Part shown: positions 1 to 11,843 of the stretch, piece after piece
Numbering within the stretch: position 1 is the first letter of the stretch
Layout of the letters: every line of letters begins with the position of its first letter
Source: Synechococcus sp. UW179A
GTDB lineage: Bacteria > Cyanobacteriota > Cyanobacteriia > PCC-6307 > Cyanobiaceae
Assembly (NCBI RefSeq): GCF_900473965.1
Contig: NZ_UCNJ01000002.1
Location: 235,354 to 299,353, forward strand
DNA: 64,000 nucleotides
Reading direction: 5' to 3'
Translations under genes and position numbers: made by a program
Notes under the pieces: model-generated
Databases searched by the model: none
The model's input: only the letters and a program-made list of their open reading frames with translations
What the model was told of the DNA's origin: nothing

Positions 1-626
1 CGCTCATCAAGCCGGCTCACCACCCACCATTGATCGATGAGGATGGGTTCCAGCACCACTCCTGGGGTGGCTGTGCGCAACTGGTAACGCAGTTTGGGAT
101 GAGCACGCATCAGGCTTCCTGGACCGATTTTGCCACTGCTGCGCTTCTCGGGCCCTTCGCTGTGATCGGTGGCCAAGTTCTCAAAGCTTGCTTCACCTGC
201 TTCCAACTGCAGGTAGAGCTCATGGGCCATTCCGGAATCTTTAACCCGCAGCAGGCTGTAGGTCACTTGATCGAGCGATTCCTTTCGTTGCAGAAAACGT
301 GCTTCTGCCTGGATGCCAAAACTGTTTAGAGCCAGTTCGGCAAGCTTGAGAGGCATGCTCAATTGCAAAAGCAGCTCATCCCTGCTTAAACAACGCTCGT
401 CTAGCCAGACTTTTAGAGCTGCTTCATCTTTAATCTGTGCTTTCTGGCAGTGATTGACCAGCGCCTTCTGAATCAGTTCAGGTGAGGGGTTGAGGCCGGT
501 AGTGGCCTCAAGCATGAGCTGTTTTCGCGCTAAGGAATGCAGTAAATCGTTGCGACGCAGCAGATCAAGGGTGTTGGCACCCAGAGTGGTCAGCGAGGCC
601 AGAACAGCGGGCCGAAAGTCATCCAT
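1..626 (-). CDS. Parvulin-type peptidylprolyl isomerase-like protein, C-terminus outside window
   Basis: The minus-strand frame opens with ATG at 626 (MDDFRPAVLASLTT) and stays open to the window edge, giving about 208 residues with the C-terminus missing. The first ~110 residues are helical, as in the N-terminal domain of SurA/PpiC chaperone-isomerases. The later part (FENLATDHSEGPEKRSSGKI followed by GPGSL) resembles the parvulin core, where a Ser-x-Gly-Pro run precedes a Gly-rich loop. It would assist folding or release of secreted proteins. No signal peptide is visible. It starts 3 nt after the stop of the M23 peptidase gene, so the two are probably cotranscribed. Homologues in these cyanobacteria often sit near type I export genes, but the neighbouring sequence is not available. 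Confidence 0.7.
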   Translation of the reverse strand, partial: MDDFRPAVLASLTTLGANTLDLLRRNDLLHSLARKQLMLEATTGLNPSPELIQKALVNHCQKAQIKDEAALKVWLDERCLSRDELLLQLSMPLKLAELALNSFGIQAEARFLQRKESLDQVTYSLLRVKDSGMAHELYLQLEAGEASFENLATDHSEGPEKRSSGKIGPGSLMRAHPKLRYQLRTATPGVVLEPILIDQWWVVSRLDE

Positions 627-629
627 GCA

Positions 630-1286
630 TCAGAAGTTAGCCGGCGGGCCATCGATCTCCGAGCGTTTGGATGTTGACAGCAGTAGTGGACCGAGGTCCA
701 GCGCAAAGGCCTGGCGTCCTTCCAGTCGTCTGAGCTCAACATGCAGATGGTCGGTGCTGGCGGAGCCGCTGCGACCGACGCGGCCGATGCGGTCACCGGC
801 ACGCACCAGCTGACCAGCATGAACGTCAGCACTCTGAAGATGGGCGTACACGGTTTGCCAGCCCCGGCCATGGTCCAGCAGAACCGTGAGCCCATAGCCG
901 CTGATCGACTGCGCCAGTTGTACCCGTCCTGAAAGCATGGCCAGTACGGGTGTGGCCGCAGGAGCGATCAGGTCGTGGCCCACGTGCATGCGCCAGCGTT
1001 GGCGACGGTCTGAGTAGCGCCAGCCATAGGGCTGAACCTCCTGCGCGGGCTGAGCTAAGGGATACACCAGACGCAGCGTTTCGCCTTTGCGGAACGGACG
1101 GTGGGAGTCGGGTAGCCGTCGCGGGCGGGATTGGCTGAGCAAAGCCAGATTGGAAACACCGGTGCGTTCAGGGACCTGTTTGGGAGGGAGAGGTTGTGCA
1201 GAGATGGTTGGTGTCAGAGCGACCAAGGCCCATGTGATCCCCCCAATCGCCGTGGCTGCAAGCATCAGCAGATTGTTGCGCTGCAT
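630..1286 (-). CDS. M23 (LytM-type) metallopeptidase
   Basis: This 218-aa protein has an N-terminal hydrophobic segment (about residues 6-30) that would export or anchor it. The LytM domain begins near residue 85. The zinc ligands are visible as the H-x3-D motif in HVGHDLIAP (about 101-109) and the H-x-H in DHLHVELRR near 180. M23 enzymes cut peptide cross-links in peptidoglycan. The protein is short for the family, being little more than anchor plus catalytic domain. It is followed 3 nt downstream by the PPIase gene. Whether it is an active hydrolase or a degenerate activator is not certain, but the metal-binding residues are intact. Confidence 0.88.
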   Translation of the reverse strand: MQRNNLLMLAATAIGGITWALVALTPTISAQPLPPKQVPERTGVSNLALLSQSRPRRLPDSHRPFRKGETLRLVYPLAQPAQEVQPYGWRYSDRRQRWRMHVGHDLIAPAATPVLAMLSGRVQLAQSISGYGLTVLLDHGRGWQTVYAHLQSADVHAGQLVRAGDRIGRVGRSGSASTDHLHVELRRLEGRQAFALDLGPLLLSTSKRSEIDGPPANF

Positions 1287-1319
1287 GGCAAGCGGATCTG
1301 ATTTCGCTGTTGTATCGAT

Positions 1320-3637
<2,318 letters not shown>

Positions 3638-3680
3638 TCAATGTACCCATTGCACCAAGGGGCCCAGTTTTGGCTGAAGG

Positions 3681-4163
3681 TCATCCCTCCAGCAGGCTTC
3701 TGAGCATCCAGGCTGTTTTCTCGTGAATCTGCAGCCGCTGGGTCAGCAGGTCAGCGGTGGGTTCATCGCTCGCGGCTTCCGCCAGAGGAAAAATGCTGCG
3801 AGCGGTTCTGGCCACGGCCTCATGGCCAGCAACCAGTTCCCTCACCATGTCGAGAGCAGCAGGTGGTTGGCTGATTTCCTTGATGGATGCCAGTCCAGCA
3901 AGGGTTGCGCCGCCATAGGGGGCCACGATGCCAAGAGCCCTGATTCTTTCAGCGATCTCGTCCAGGGAATTCCACAGCTCGGTGTACTGGTCCATGAACA
4001 TCAGATGCAGGGTGTTGAACATCGGACCGGTCACATTCCAGTGGAATCCATGCGTTTTTCCATAGAGCACATAGGTATCCGCCAGCAATCGGCTTAGCCC
4101 AGCTGCGATTTCCTCGCGCTGTTCCTGAGGGATACCAATGTTGATCTGGGGTGCGCTGGCCAT
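3681..4163 (-). CDS. Dps/ferritin-like DNA-protection protein
   Basis: The 160-aa product is a Dps-family miniferritin that oxidises and stores iron and protects DNA in stress. The ferroxidase site is recognisable in the run [19 protein letters not shown], followed by [20 protein letters not shown]: the paired His residues and the Asp/Glu are the inter-subunit ligands of Dps. Length and helical layout are typical. It starts at ATG 4163, 29 nt after the sigma factor stop, so it may be read with that gene. The paralogue type cannot be settled from sequence alone. Confidence 0.92.
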   Translation of the reverse strand: MASAPQINIGIPQEQREEIAAGLSRLLADTYVLYGKTHGFHWNVTGPMFNTLHLMFMDQYTELWNSLDEIAERIRALGIVAPYGGATLAGLASIKEISQPPAALDMVRELVAGHEAVARTARSIFPLAEAASDEPTADLLTQRLQIHEKTAWMLRSLLEG

Positions 4164-4192
4164 GCAATTGGTTGGAATAAGGGTGGTTGAAG

Positions 4193-5323
4193 TCAGGAAT
4201 CCAGGCCCAGGATGTAGTCCTTTACCTTGGATCGCCGCTGCGGTTGGCGCAGCTTGAGTAGGGCGCGCGTCTCGATCTGGCGAACCCTTTCTCGCGACAG
4301 CGCCATCGCTTCACCGATTTCCGCCAGGGTGCGCGGGTGATCGTCCTCGAGGCCGAAACGACTACGGATCACTTCCGCTTCCCTTGGTGTGAGCTCATCC
4401 AACAAGTGCTCCAGGTCGTCATGGAGGGAATCGCGGGTGAGGGTCTGCTCAGGTGTGGCACTGCCGTCTTCCAGCAGGTCTCCCAACTGGGTGTCCTGGT
4501 CCTTGCCGACCCTGGTTTCCAGGGAGATCGAGCGAGGAACCCGCATCAGCGTCATGCGCACTGTTTCTTCGCTCAGCCCCAGTTCCCTGGCCAGATCAGT
4601 CACTGATGCCAGTCGTCCCTTTTCGGTGGCGATCTCCTGCTGAACGCGTTTGATGCGGTTCAGTTTTTCGGTGACATGCACCGGTAGACGAATCGTTCGG
4701 CTCTGGGTGGCGATCGCTCGGGTGATTCCCTGACGGATCCACCAGTAGGCGTAAGTGCTGAAGCGGAAGCCTCGGGTGGGGTCGAACTTTTCAACCGCCC
4801 GCTCGAGGCCAAGCGTTCCTTCTTGAACCAAATCCAGCAGTTCCATGCCCCGCTGCTGATACTTTTTCGCCACCGCCACCACAAGGCGCAGGTTGGCCTG
4901 GATCATCCGGTCGCGGGCCCTGCGGCCCTCCCGAAGCCGTCGCTGCAATTCCTTAGCCTCAAGGCCCACCTCATCTGCCCAGAGGCTGTACCCCTCATTC
5001 AGCTTTCGATTGAGTTCTTCGATGGGCAATTCAGCCGCCCGTGCCCATTCCTGACGTGTGGGCCAGTGGCTCACCTGATTGGCTTCGCGCAACTGCAGCT
5101 CCTCTAGATCCAGCAGGATCCGGATTGCCGCATGCTGATTGCTGAGGTCCCGCTCCTGCACGAGCAGTTTCTCCCGTGCCTGGACCTGACGAGAGAGGGT
5201 GACTTCTTCTTCGCTGGTGAGCAGGTCGACTCGACCGATGTCCTGCAAGTACAGGCGCAGCAGATCGTTGCCACCGCTCCAGCGGATCGGGGCATGCCCC
5301 GTCGATCGGGAGTGTTTGGCCAA
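4193..5323 (-). CDS. RpoD-family RNA polymerase sigma factor (group 2 type)
   Basis: A 376-aa sigma-70 lacking the long acidic region 1.1, as in cyanobacterial group 2 factors. Region 1.2 reads [20 protein letters not shown]. The region 2.1-2.4 core is seen in [20 protein letters not shown] and [17 protein letters not shown]. Region 4.2 contains the helix-turn-helix [19 protein letters not shown]. The only start compatible with region 1.2 is TTG at 5323, because an in-frame stop lies just upstream and no ATG precedes the domain. It would redirect RNA polymerase under stress or light-dark changes. The Dps-like gene follows 29 nt downstream, which fits a stress role. Confidence 0.93.
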   Translation of the reverse strand: MAKHSRSTGHAPIRWSGGNDLLRLYLQDIGRVDLLTSEEEVTLSRQVQAREKLLVQERDLSNQHAAIRILLDLEELQLREANQVSHWPTRQEWARAAELPIEELNRKLNEGYSLWADEVGLEAKELQRRLREGRRARDRMIQANLRLVVAVAKKYQQRGMELLDLVQEGTLGLERAVEKFDPTRGFRFSTYAYWWIRQGITRAIATQSRTIRLPVHVTEKLNRIKRVQQEIATEKGRLASVTDLARELGLSEETVRMTLMRVPRSISLETRVGKDQDTQLGDLLEDGSATPEQTLTRDSLHDDLEHLLDELTPREAEVIRSRFGLEDDHPRTLAEIGEAMALSRERVRQIETRALLKLRQPQRRSKVKDYILGLDS

Positions 5324-5405
5324 GAAACCCTGAATGGCTCACTGTTCTTCCAGGGTTGATGCTTTGAGGGCTCAGTGCTCCGAAACGCTGGTTTCTGTTC
5401 GGGTT

Positions 5406-7241
5406 CTAGTTTTCGGTCTCGTCGTTCTCTTCCACCCAGGTGCTGGCCACATGCAGCTCCTCTAGCTGTTTGTCGGCGACATCGCCGGGAGCATTGGTCA
5501 TCAAACAACGCGCCTGCTGGGTCTTGGGGAAGGCGATCGTGTCGCGGATCGATTCCTCGCCTGCCAACAGCATCACCATCCGGTCGACGCCGAAGGCCAG
5601 GCCTCCGTGGGGTGGAGCTCCCACATCCAGGGCGTCCATCAGGAAACCGAACTGCTCTTGAGCTTCCTCCAGAGGCAGTCCCACGGTTTGTAACACCTGT
5701 CGCTGCAGGGCCGAGTCGTGGATGCGCAGCGAGCCACCGCCGAGTTCGAGCCCATTGAGCACGAGGTCGTAAGCCTGAGCGCGGGCTTCTGGCAGTGTCT
5801 GAGCCCACTCCGATGGGTCGTTGCCCAGGTCTTCGGCGTTCGGAGCGCAGAAGGGGTGATGCAGAGCCTCAAAACGATTCTCATCACTGTTGAACTCGAA
5901 CATCGGGAAATCCACGACCCAGAGGAAATTCCACTGGTCGTTTTCCCTGTCGTATTGGACCATTCCCAGCTCTTTGGCGAGGTACTGACGCACCCGGTCG
6001 AGGGCCTTGTTCACCGTGGCGGTGTCGCCGGCACCGAACAACAGCAGGGTGCCGGGTTCCGCGCCTGTGCGGCTGAGTAGCAACTGCTTCTGCTCGTCGC
6101 TGATGTTGTCCTTGATCGCGCCGATGGTGTCGATCTCGCCGCCATCTCGCACGCGGATGAAGGCCAGACCACCGGCACCGGCGGCCTGGGCTTCGCTGAA
6201 CACATCTCCACCGGGTTTGATGCGCACATTGGAGACGGCATCATTGCCGCCTGGCACGGCAATCACCTTCACCGCGCCGCCGGACTTCACCGCGCCGCTG
6301 AACACCTTGAAGCCCATGTCCTCGACGATGTCCGAAACGGTCACCAGCTCCATGCCGTAACGGGTGTCGGGCCTGTCGGTGCCATAGCGTTCCATGGCGT
6401 CATGCCAGGTCATGCGCGGGAACGGTCTCGGCAGCTCGATGCCTTTCACCGCCTTCCAGATGGCGCAGATCAGTGATTCGTTGAGCTCCAGGATCTGCTC
6501 CTGGTCCATGAAGCTCATCTCGATGTCCAGCTGGGTGAACTCCGGCTGGCGGTCGGCGCGCAGGTCTTCATCGCGGAAGCAGCGCGCTACTTGGTAGTAG
6601 CGCTCGATGCCGCCCACCATCAGCAACTGCTTGAACAACTGGGGTGACTGCGGCAAGGCGAACCATTCGCCGCCGCAGACGCGGCTTGGAAGCACGTAAT
6701 CGCGTGCGCCTTCAGGAGTGGAGCGCGTGAGCACTGGCGTTTCCACCTCAATGAAGCCAGCGTCCTCGAGGAAGCGGCGGGCGGCCTGGATGGTCTGGGC
6801 CCGCAGGCGCAGGTTGTCGTTCATGCGCTTGCGGCGCAGATCCAGATAGCGGTGACGCAGTCGCAGCTCCTCGCGTGTGTTCTCTTCGTCGTGCACCGAA
6901 ACGGGGAAGGGAAGGTTCCCTTTCACGCTGTTCAACACCTTGATTCCACTGGCCAGCACTTCCACAGCACCGGTTGCCAGCTTGTCGTTGAGGGATTCGG
7001 CTGGGCGGGCTCGCACCTTGCCATTCACCTGCAGCACGGTTTCGCTGCGTAGATGTTCGGCTACAGCAAAAGCCTCAGCACCCAGGTCGGGGTCCACGGT
7101 GATCTGCACGGTGCCGCTGCGGTCGCGCAGGTCAATGAAAATCACACCGCCGTGGTCGCGGCGTCGATCCACCCAGCCGCACAGCTGCACCTGCTTATCT
7201 ATGTGCTGCTTGCGCAGGTCGCCGCAACCATTGCTGCGCAT
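5406..7241 (-). CDS. aspS: Aspartyl-tRNA synthetase
   Basis: Class II synthetase charging tRNA-Asp (and possibly tRNA-Asn in this lineage). It has the anticodon-binding OB fold ([20 protein letters not shown]), motif 2 ([20 protein letters not shown]), an inserted GAD domain, and motif 3 ([20 protein letters not shown]). ATG at 7241 (MRSNGCG) is preferred; an in-frame TTG lies four codons upstream at 7253. About 611 aa is normal for bacterial-type AspRS. Confidence 0.97.
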   Translation of the reverse strand: MRSNGCGDLRKQHIDKQVQLCGWVDRRRDHGGVIFIDLRDRSGTVQITVDPDLGAEAFAVAEHLRSETVLQVNGKVRARPAESLNDKLATGAVEVLASGIKVLNSVKGNLPFPVSVHDEENTREELRLRHRYLDLRRKRMNDNLRLRAQTIQAARRFLEDAGFIEVETPVLTRSTPEGARDYVLPSRVCGGEWFALPQSPQLFKQLLMVGGIERYYQVARCFRDEDLRADRQPEFTQLDIEMSFMDQEQILELNESLICAIWKAVKGIELPRPFPRMTWHDAMERYGTDRPDTRYGMELVTVSDIVEDMGFKVFSGAVKSGGAVKVIAVPGGNDAVSNVRIKPGGDVFSEAQAAGAGGLAFIRVRDGGEIDTIGAIKDNISDEQKQLLLSRTGAEPGTLLLFGAGDTATVNKALDRVRQYLAKELGMVQYDRENDQWNFLWVVDFPMFEFNSDENRFEALHHPFCAPNAEDLGNDPSEWAQTLPEARAQAYDLVLNGLELGGGSLRIHDSALQRQVLQTVGLPLEEAQEQFGFLMDALDVGAPPHGGLAFGVDRMVMLLAGEESIRDTIAFPKTQQARCLMTNAPGDVADKQLEELHVASTWVEENDETEN

Positions 7242-7289
7242 CGGATCTTTCAACTGTTGACAGGCGAGTTTCCCATAGCCCGGGCCCCT

Positions 7290-8393
7290 TTAACCACGTC
7301 GGTAGAAGGGCCGCTTCACCACGGTGGCCGGTTGTACCTGCCCTCGTATCTCCACACCAAGTTCGCTGCCGACTTTCGCCAGCTCCTTTGGTACGACCGC
7401 AAGGGCGATGGCCTCCTCCAGGGTGGGTGACCAACTGCCGCTGGTGACCACTCCCACCTTTTTACCGTTGTGCAGCACCGGGTAGTCATGCCGGGCAATA
7501 GCTCGTCCTTGCAGCTTCAGTCCCACAAGTCGCTGGGAGGCTCCATTGGCGGCCACCTGCTCTAGAGCTGCGCGGCCAATGAAGTCCTGAGGCATCTCAA
7601 GGTGGACCAGCCAACCCAGGCCTGATTCGAACGGATTGGTGTTGGCAGTCATGTCTTGGCCATAGAGGTGCATGGCGGCCTCAAGACGCAAGGTGTCGCG
7701 TGCTCCCAGGCCGCATGGCACGACATCCAGGGCCAGCAGTTGCGCCCAGAGTTTGCGTCCGTCTGTCCGGCTCAGCAGCAACTCAGCACCGTCTTCTCCG
7801 GTGTAGCCGGTTCTGGCGCAGAACACCTGTTCGCTGAGCCCTTGCAAGTGCAACTGGCGATGGCCAAAGCGGGGTAGCTCGTGCAGAGACTCTCCGCTGA
7901 GTGTCTCGAGAATGCCAATCGCCTTCGGGCCCTGCAGGGCCAACAACACGCCATCCCCCTTTTCATCCCGCACACGCAGACCTCGTGGTTCCAGCTGCTG
8001 TTTCAGCCAGGCCGTGTCGCTGTCAGCGCAGGCAGCATTGATGACTACCAGCAGGGTGCCGTCGCCGGATGCAGTTTCCCCCTGGTCGTAGATGATTAGG
8101 TCATCACGGATGCCGCCGTTGTCATTGAGCAGCACGGTGTAGCAGGCCTGGCCCACTCCGATCCGGTGCAGGTCCGTTGGCACCAGAGTCTGGAGTGCGT
8201 CCTTGGGATTACTGCCTTCGATGCGAACTACGCCCATGTGAGAGATGTCGAACATCCCTACGGCTTCACGAACGGCTTTGTGTTCGGCGATCAATCCTGA
8301 GAACTGCACCGCCATCTCCCAGCCAGCAAAAGGAACCATGCGGCCTTTGGCCTCTCGACAGAGGTCATGAAGCGGCGTGCGATGCAGATCCAT
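7290..8393 (-). CDS. gcvT: Glycine cleavage system T protein (aminomethyltransferase)
   Basis: The 367-aa product is the T protein, which passes the methylene group from aminomethylated H protein to tetrahydrofolate. Family blocks are visible at the N-terminus (MVPFAGWEMAVQFSGLIAEH, then FDISHMG) and in the folate-binding core (CARTGYTGEDGAELLL, and GLGARDTLRLEAAMHLYG). It starts at ATG 8393 and lies 48 nt upstream of aspS. No gcvH or gcvP is nearby, as is common in marine Synechococcus. Length is normal. Confidence 0.95.
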   Translation of the reverse strand: MDLHRTPLHDLCREAKGRMVPFAGWEMAVQFSGLIAEHKAVREAVGMFDISHMGVVRIEGSNPKDALQTLVPTDLHRIGVGQACYTVLLNDNGGIRDDLIIYDQGETASGDGTLLVVINAACADSDTAWLKQQLEPRGLRVRDEKGDGVLLALQGPKAIGILETLSGESLHELPRFGHRQLHLQGLSEQVFCARTGYTGEDGAELLLSRTDGRKLWAQLLALDVVPCGLGARDTLRLEAAMHLYGQDMTANTNPFESGLGWLVHLEMPQDFIGRAALEQVAANGASQRLVGLKLQGRAIARHDYPVLHNGKKVGVVTSGSWSPTLEEAIALAVVPKELAKVGSELGVEIRGQVQPATVVKRPFYRRG

Positions 8394-8902
8394 GACGGAG
8401 ATCAGGCGTTTAAAGCGGATCCTATGGATGCAGTTCCGGTTTGCGTTGGAAGTGGAAGCAAAGCCGCAGATTGAGCCACCAGCGTCGACCGCTGCGGAAA
8501 GTGTCCTTAGCTTGAACTCCTCTGTTCAGAAAGCCTTCTGTCCAAGTCTTCCTGCCAGTCGTGTCAGCACTGCATCCCTGCACAGGGTGGTGGGGGCGGC
8601 AGCTGGTGCAGGTTGCGCAATCTGACGGTGCATGTTGAGCTTGCACGGGTGATTTGGTGCCATCACTGGACAGCCCGTGCTCCGGTGCTCCCTGGCCTTG
8701 TGTCCTCCGACCAGCCTCTGGTCGGAGGCGACCGACAGTTGGATTTGGGAGCTTCCGTTGACGGTCTCGGTCACTCTGGAGAGCCTGCCCAGGTGTTGTG
8801 AACAAAGACGGTGTGTCGTTTCAGTTACAACACCCATTGAATCGGTCGTAAAAATGAAGAGACTGAAGATTGTTTGCGTTTCCGTTGTCGGTCTCCACAT
8901 CC
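8394..8902. other. Intergenic gap of ~510 bp without a credible gene
   Basis: This stretch separates the divergently arranged gcvT and cyclic-nucleotide-domain genes and presumably holds both promoters. Short frames exist on both strands but look like chance: low-complexity Pro/Ala/Arg content and no recognisable domain. The only clear structure is a perfect hairpin at 8704-8728. Confidence 0.6.
8704..8728. repeat. Perfect 11-bp inverted repeat (hairpin)
   Basis: CCTCCGACCAG at 8704-8714 is followed by a 3-nt loop and its exact complement CTGGTCGGAGG at 8718-8728. There is no T-run on either side, so it is not a standard intrinsic terminator. It could be an operator, an RNA structure in the leader of the downstream gene, or part of a small RNA. 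Confidence 0.7.
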
Positions 8903-9283
8903 ATGCCGACCGCTGTTCAGCTGATCGCTGAGCATCGCAATGTTGATCAGTTGCTGTTGCCCACGGGCAGCATCCTGTTTGATCGGGGTGAATCGGCGAC
9001 TGCTCTTTATGCGATTGAGCGCGGACTTGTAGAGCTCACGACCGGCGGTCGAGACCGCCTCCGCTACGGCGATGGCGAAGTCTTTTTCTATGAAGACCTG
9101 GTGGCGGAAGACGCACATCACAGCCGAACAGCGCGAGCGATTACCCCGGTTCACGTTCTTCGACTGGATCGCAACAGTTTTCTGGAGTTGATTCACGGGC
9201 ATCCCACACTCGTGCTCAGCCTGCTCAGCGGTCAGCACCGACGACTGCGGCAGCAGCGTCTGGAAGCTGCTCACTTCTACTGA
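8903..9283 (+). CDS. Cyclic-nucleotide-binding domain protein without DNA-binding domain
   Basis: A 126-aa protein (start ATG 8903; an in-frame ATG at 8870 would add 11 residues). It shows the Crp/Fnr-type beta-barrel: LLLPTGSILFDRGESATALY, then IERGLVEL and the FFYEDLV turn. The protein ends after the long helix, and no helix-turn-helix follows, so it cannot act as a Crp-like DNA binder on its own. The phosphate-binding Arg motif of true cAMP binders is not evident. Its 3' end overlaps the speB stop by 7 nt in convergent orientation. It could be a stand-alone sensor or a shortened regulator. Confidence 0.75.
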   Translation: MPTAVQLIAEHRNVDQLLLPTGSILFDRGESATALYAIERGLVELTTGGRDRLRYGDGEVFFYEDLVAEDAHHSRTARAITPVHVLRLDRNSFLELIHGHPTLVLSLLSGQHRRLRQQRLEAAHFY

Positions 9284-10143
9284 GCCATCAGCAACAACAG
9301 GCTGCGGGTCACCTTGGCTGCCAAAACGCTGCTGCTGCCACTGGGGTCTAGTTGAGGAGCCAGTTCAACAACATCGGCTCCGACCAGGTTGTGGTGCTGT
9401 AACTCGCTCACCAGTTCGGCGAAGTGTTGCCAGAGAAAGCCTCCTGGTTCAGGGGTCCCTGTGCCAGGCATCACGGCCGGGTCAAACCAGTCAAGGTCAA
9501 CTGTCAGATAAAGCGGCTGGCCGCGCAAATTCTGTAAACGGGAGACCATCTGATCGAAGGGGACCAGGCGGTTGCTGCTGCGCAGTTCTGAGAATTCCTC
9601 CTTGGTGCCGCTGCGAATGGCGATCTGCAGCAGCTCTCTACTGGGAAGCACCTCCAGGCAGCGCCGCATGGCGCAGGCGTGGCTGTGGCGAGATCCCAGC
9701 CATTCATGGCGGAGATCTGCGTGGGCATCCAGCTGCACCAGCGCCAGATTCGGATGTCGTTCGGCGACAGCGGCGACAGCTCCGGAGCTGATGGAGTGTT
9801 CACCACCCAGCATCAAGGGCTTGAGCTGCAAGTCCATGGCGTGGATCGTGGCCTTGTGAACGGCCTCCACGACGGGTTCAGCGGCGCCAAAAGGGATCTC
9901 GACCGCTCCAAGGTCGGCGTAGGCCATGGTCTCGAGGTCAAGGTCAAGCTGGGGGCAGTAGGTCTCAAGGCCAGTACTCACATCCCGTACCGCTGCGGGT
10001 CCAAAACGGGTGCCTGGCCTGAAGGATGTTGTGCCGTCGTAGGGCACGCCGAACAGGCCCACTTTGCAGCCGTTCGGATCCCGGCTCGCGCCCATGTAGA
10101 CCGCTCCCTCCTGGTCAAACAGTGAATGGCCCGGGATGTTCAC
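9277..10143 (-). CDS. speB: Agmatinase / ureohydrolase
   Basis: This 288-aa ureohydrolase hydrolyses agmatine to putrescine and urea. The two manganese-binding motifs are present as [11 protein letters not shown] and [10 protein letters not shown], along with LMLGGEHSI further upstream. The start is GTG at 10143, overlapping the stop of speE by 4 nt (GTGA), so the pair is translationally coupled. Placement next to spermidine synthase supports polyamine synthesis rather than arginase or guanidinase activity. The length is typical. Confidence 0.92.
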   Translation of the reverse strand: MNIPGHSLFDQEGAVYMGASRDPNGCKVGLFGVPYDGTTSFRPGTRFGPAAVRDVSTGLETYCPQLDLDLETMAYADLGAVEIPFGAAEPVVEAVHKATIHAMDLQLKPLMLGGEHSISSGAVAAVAERHPNLALVQLDAHADLRHEWLGSRHSHACAMRRCLEVLPSRELLQIAIRSGTKEEFSELRSSNRLVPFDQMVSRLQNLRGQPLYLTVDLDWFDPAVMPGTGTPEPGGFLWQHFAELVSELQHHNLVGADVVELAPQLDPSGSSSVLAAKVTRSLLLLMAQ

Positions 10144-11003
10144 GCCAATAGCTCCCGTTCGATGAAGGCAGGTATCGCTTCAAAGGCACCGGATTGCCAG
10201 CGTGTGCTCCAGATCTCGCAGCCTGCGGCGATGGTGGCCGCCCGCTCCGCGACGGCTTTGCGGTAGCGCGGGCCTTCCACCGCAGCGAAAGTCCAGCTCC
10301 ACCAGCCGCTGGGATACATCGGCACCCAGCCGTAGAGGGGGTCGGCATGGTCGAACACATCCCTCAGCAGGCGAACAATGTCGATGTGGACCTGCCGAAA
10401 GGCTTCGGGCGACTCGCTTTGGGTGGCGAAGACGCCCCCCGGCCTGAGGATGCGCCGGCAGTGCTCGAAGAAGCTGCGGTTGAACAGACCCTCAGCTGGA
10501 CCTGCCGGATCGGAGCCGTCCACGATCACCACGTCGTAGCTGGCGTCGGTGCACTCCGCTGCCCAGGCAATGCCATCTCCCACAGTCAGGTGAAAGCGCG
10601 GGTCCTGCCAGCAACCTCCGCCAATTGAAGCCAGATGCTTCTGGCTGAGTTCCACCACCCGGCCATCGATCTCCACCATGTCGAGATGTCGCACGCCCGG
10701 ATAGCGAAGGCATTCGCGAGCTGTGCCGCCGTCGCCACCGCCGATGACCAGGATGCTTTCAATGGCCGCGGCACTGCAAAGAGCCGGATGCACCAGTGCT
10801 TCGTGGTAGTGCCTTTCCTGGTGCTCGGCGGTCATCCAGCAACCGTCCAGCAGCAAGCCTCTGCCATAGCGCTCGCTCTCGATCACGGTGATGCGCTGGA
10901 AGCTGCTCAGTTCATCCACTAGCACCTGCCCAGTGAGCCCATAACGAACCCCTTCATGGTGTTCATCGATCCAGCCGCCGCTGGCCGGGGATGCCTTGGT
11001 CAT
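10140..11003 (-). CDS. speE: Spermidine synthase
   Basis: Polyamine aminopropyltransferase of 287 aa, transferring the aminopropyl group of decarboxylated SAM to putrescine. The family signature is seen in [16 protein letters not shown] and in [20 protein letters not shown], which carries the catalytic Asp. The N-terminal gate segment precedes these. It is the first gene of a speE-speB pair with a 4-nt overlap, so substrate (putrescine from SpeB) and product enzymes are made together. The ATG at 11003 follows a 110-nt gap from the divergent arfB-like gene. Confidence 0.94.
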   Translation of the reverse strand: MTKASPASGGWIDEHHEGVRYGLTGQVLVDELSSFQRITVIESERYGRGLLLDGCWMTAEHQERHYHEALVHPALCSAAAIESILVIGGGDGGTARECLRYPGVRHLDMVEIDGRVVELSQKHLASIGGGCWQDPRFHLTVGDGIAWAAECTDASYDVVIVDGSDPAGPAEGLFNRSFFEHCRRILRPGGVFATQSESPEAFRQVHIDIVRLLRDVFDHADPLYGWVPMYPSGWWSWTFAAVEGPRYRKAVAERAATIAAGCEIWSTRWQSGAFEAIPAFIERELLA

Positions 11004-11113
11004 GAAGGTGGTGGTGGAATCCTTCCTCCAGCTAAGAACAGCGTTGGCTCAGCGTTTGCGCTGAGCCAACGCAGACTGCTGATACCACTCCTATTGCTCG
11101 TCGGGGTCGGAGC

Positions 11114-11548
11114 GTGATTCAGGATCTGCCGATCAATGACCGTTTGGTGATCCCAGCCGCTGAGCTGCAGTGGCGGTTTTCCAGGTCCTCTGGTCCGGGT
11201 GGGCAGGCTGTGAACACCACCGACTCCAGAGTGGAGTTGCGATTTGACCTGGAGAGTTCCAAGGCCCTTGGTCCCTTTCGCAAGGCCCGCTTGCGTGAGC
11301 AATTGGCGTCGCGCCTGGAGGGAAATTGCCTGCGGGTGGTTGCGGCTGAGGAGCGTTCGCAGTGGCAGAACCGTCAGAGAGCTATGGCGCGACTGGCCGA
11401 TTTGTTGAGGGAGGGGCTTAAGCCGCCTCCGCCGAAGCGCAGGCCCACCCGTCCGGGCCGTGCTGCAGTCAAACGAAGACTTGAGGCCAAAGGCAGGCGC
11501 AGCGAACTCAAACGTCGCCGCCAAGGCAGGCCTTCATTGGATGACTAG
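11114..11548 (+). CDS. arfB: ArfB/YaeJ-like peptidyl-tRNA hydrolase (ribosome rescue)
   Basis: A 144-aa single-domain class I release-factor relative. The catalytic GGQ is in RSSGPGGQAVNTTDSRVELR, and the protein lacks the codon-recognition domain of PrfA/PrfB. The C-terminal tail is strongly basic (RSELKRRRQGRP), as in ArfB, where it enters the empty mRNA channel of stalled ribosomes. The start is GTG at 11114. It would release nascent chains on non-stop complexes. Confidence 0.9.
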   Translation: MIQDLPINDRLVIPAAELQWRFSRSSGPGGQAVNTTDSRVELRFDLESSKALGPFRKARLREQLASRLEGNCLRVVAAEERSQWQNRQRAMARLADLLREGLKPPPPKRRPTRPGRAAVKRRLEAKGRRSELKRRRQGRPSLDD

Positions 11549-11567
11549 GGGTTGGTCCAGATGGATT

Positions 11568-11594
11568 GCTTGGTTAAGATTGGGTTAACCAAGC
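11568..11594. promoter_or_regulatory. 10-bp inverted repeat just upstream of a small gene
   Basis: GCTTGGTTAA (11568-11577) and its exact complement TTAACCAAGC (11585-11594) flank a 7-nt spacer. The right arm ends 6 nt before the ribosome binding site GGAGG (11601-11605) of the gene starting at 11613. The position suits an operator or a leader hairpin controlling that gene; it could also end the arfB transcript, although no T-run follows. Confidence 0.55.
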
Positions 11595-11612
11595 TGTCTT
11601 GGAGGTGGATGA

Positions 11613-11789
11613 ATGAATCAATCACATGATCACCACCCCTCAGCCGAATTGGTCAACCTGATGCGTCTGGAAGAAGGGGCGCGTAGCTGCACAACCCGTG
11701 ATCAGGCGCGTGCCTTCATCCGCGAAGCCGACCAGGTCAAGCGTCATCTCTGGGGCACAACGGAAGGCACGATTGCCGCTCACGACTGA
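11613..11789 (+). CDS. Small conserved-type hypothetical protein (58 aa)
   Basis: ATG at 11613 is preceded by a good Shine-Dalgarno (GGAGG, 7 nt away). The product starts MNQSHDHHPSAELVNLMRLE and ends WGTTEGTIAAHD. It is hydrophilic with no membrane segment. It has one cysteine and a mid-region helix rich in Arg/Ala. I do not recognise a family. The strong ribosome binding site and the unbroken frame argue that it is real. It lies between arfB-like and the dienelactone hydrolase gene, on the same strand. Confidence 0.6.
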   Translation: MNQSHDHHPSAELVNLMRLEEGARSCTTRDQARAFIREADQVKRHLWGTTEGTIAAHD

Positions 11790-11843
11790 TCCAGGCCTCC
11801 AAGCTGATTTCTGTCTACGGTCCGCGCAACATCGCTGATCAAT

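Noticed and set aside
8526..8900. 124-aa minus frame in the gcvT upstream gap
   Set aside because: Thr/Gln/Ala-rich chance composition, no start signal, spans the hairpin.
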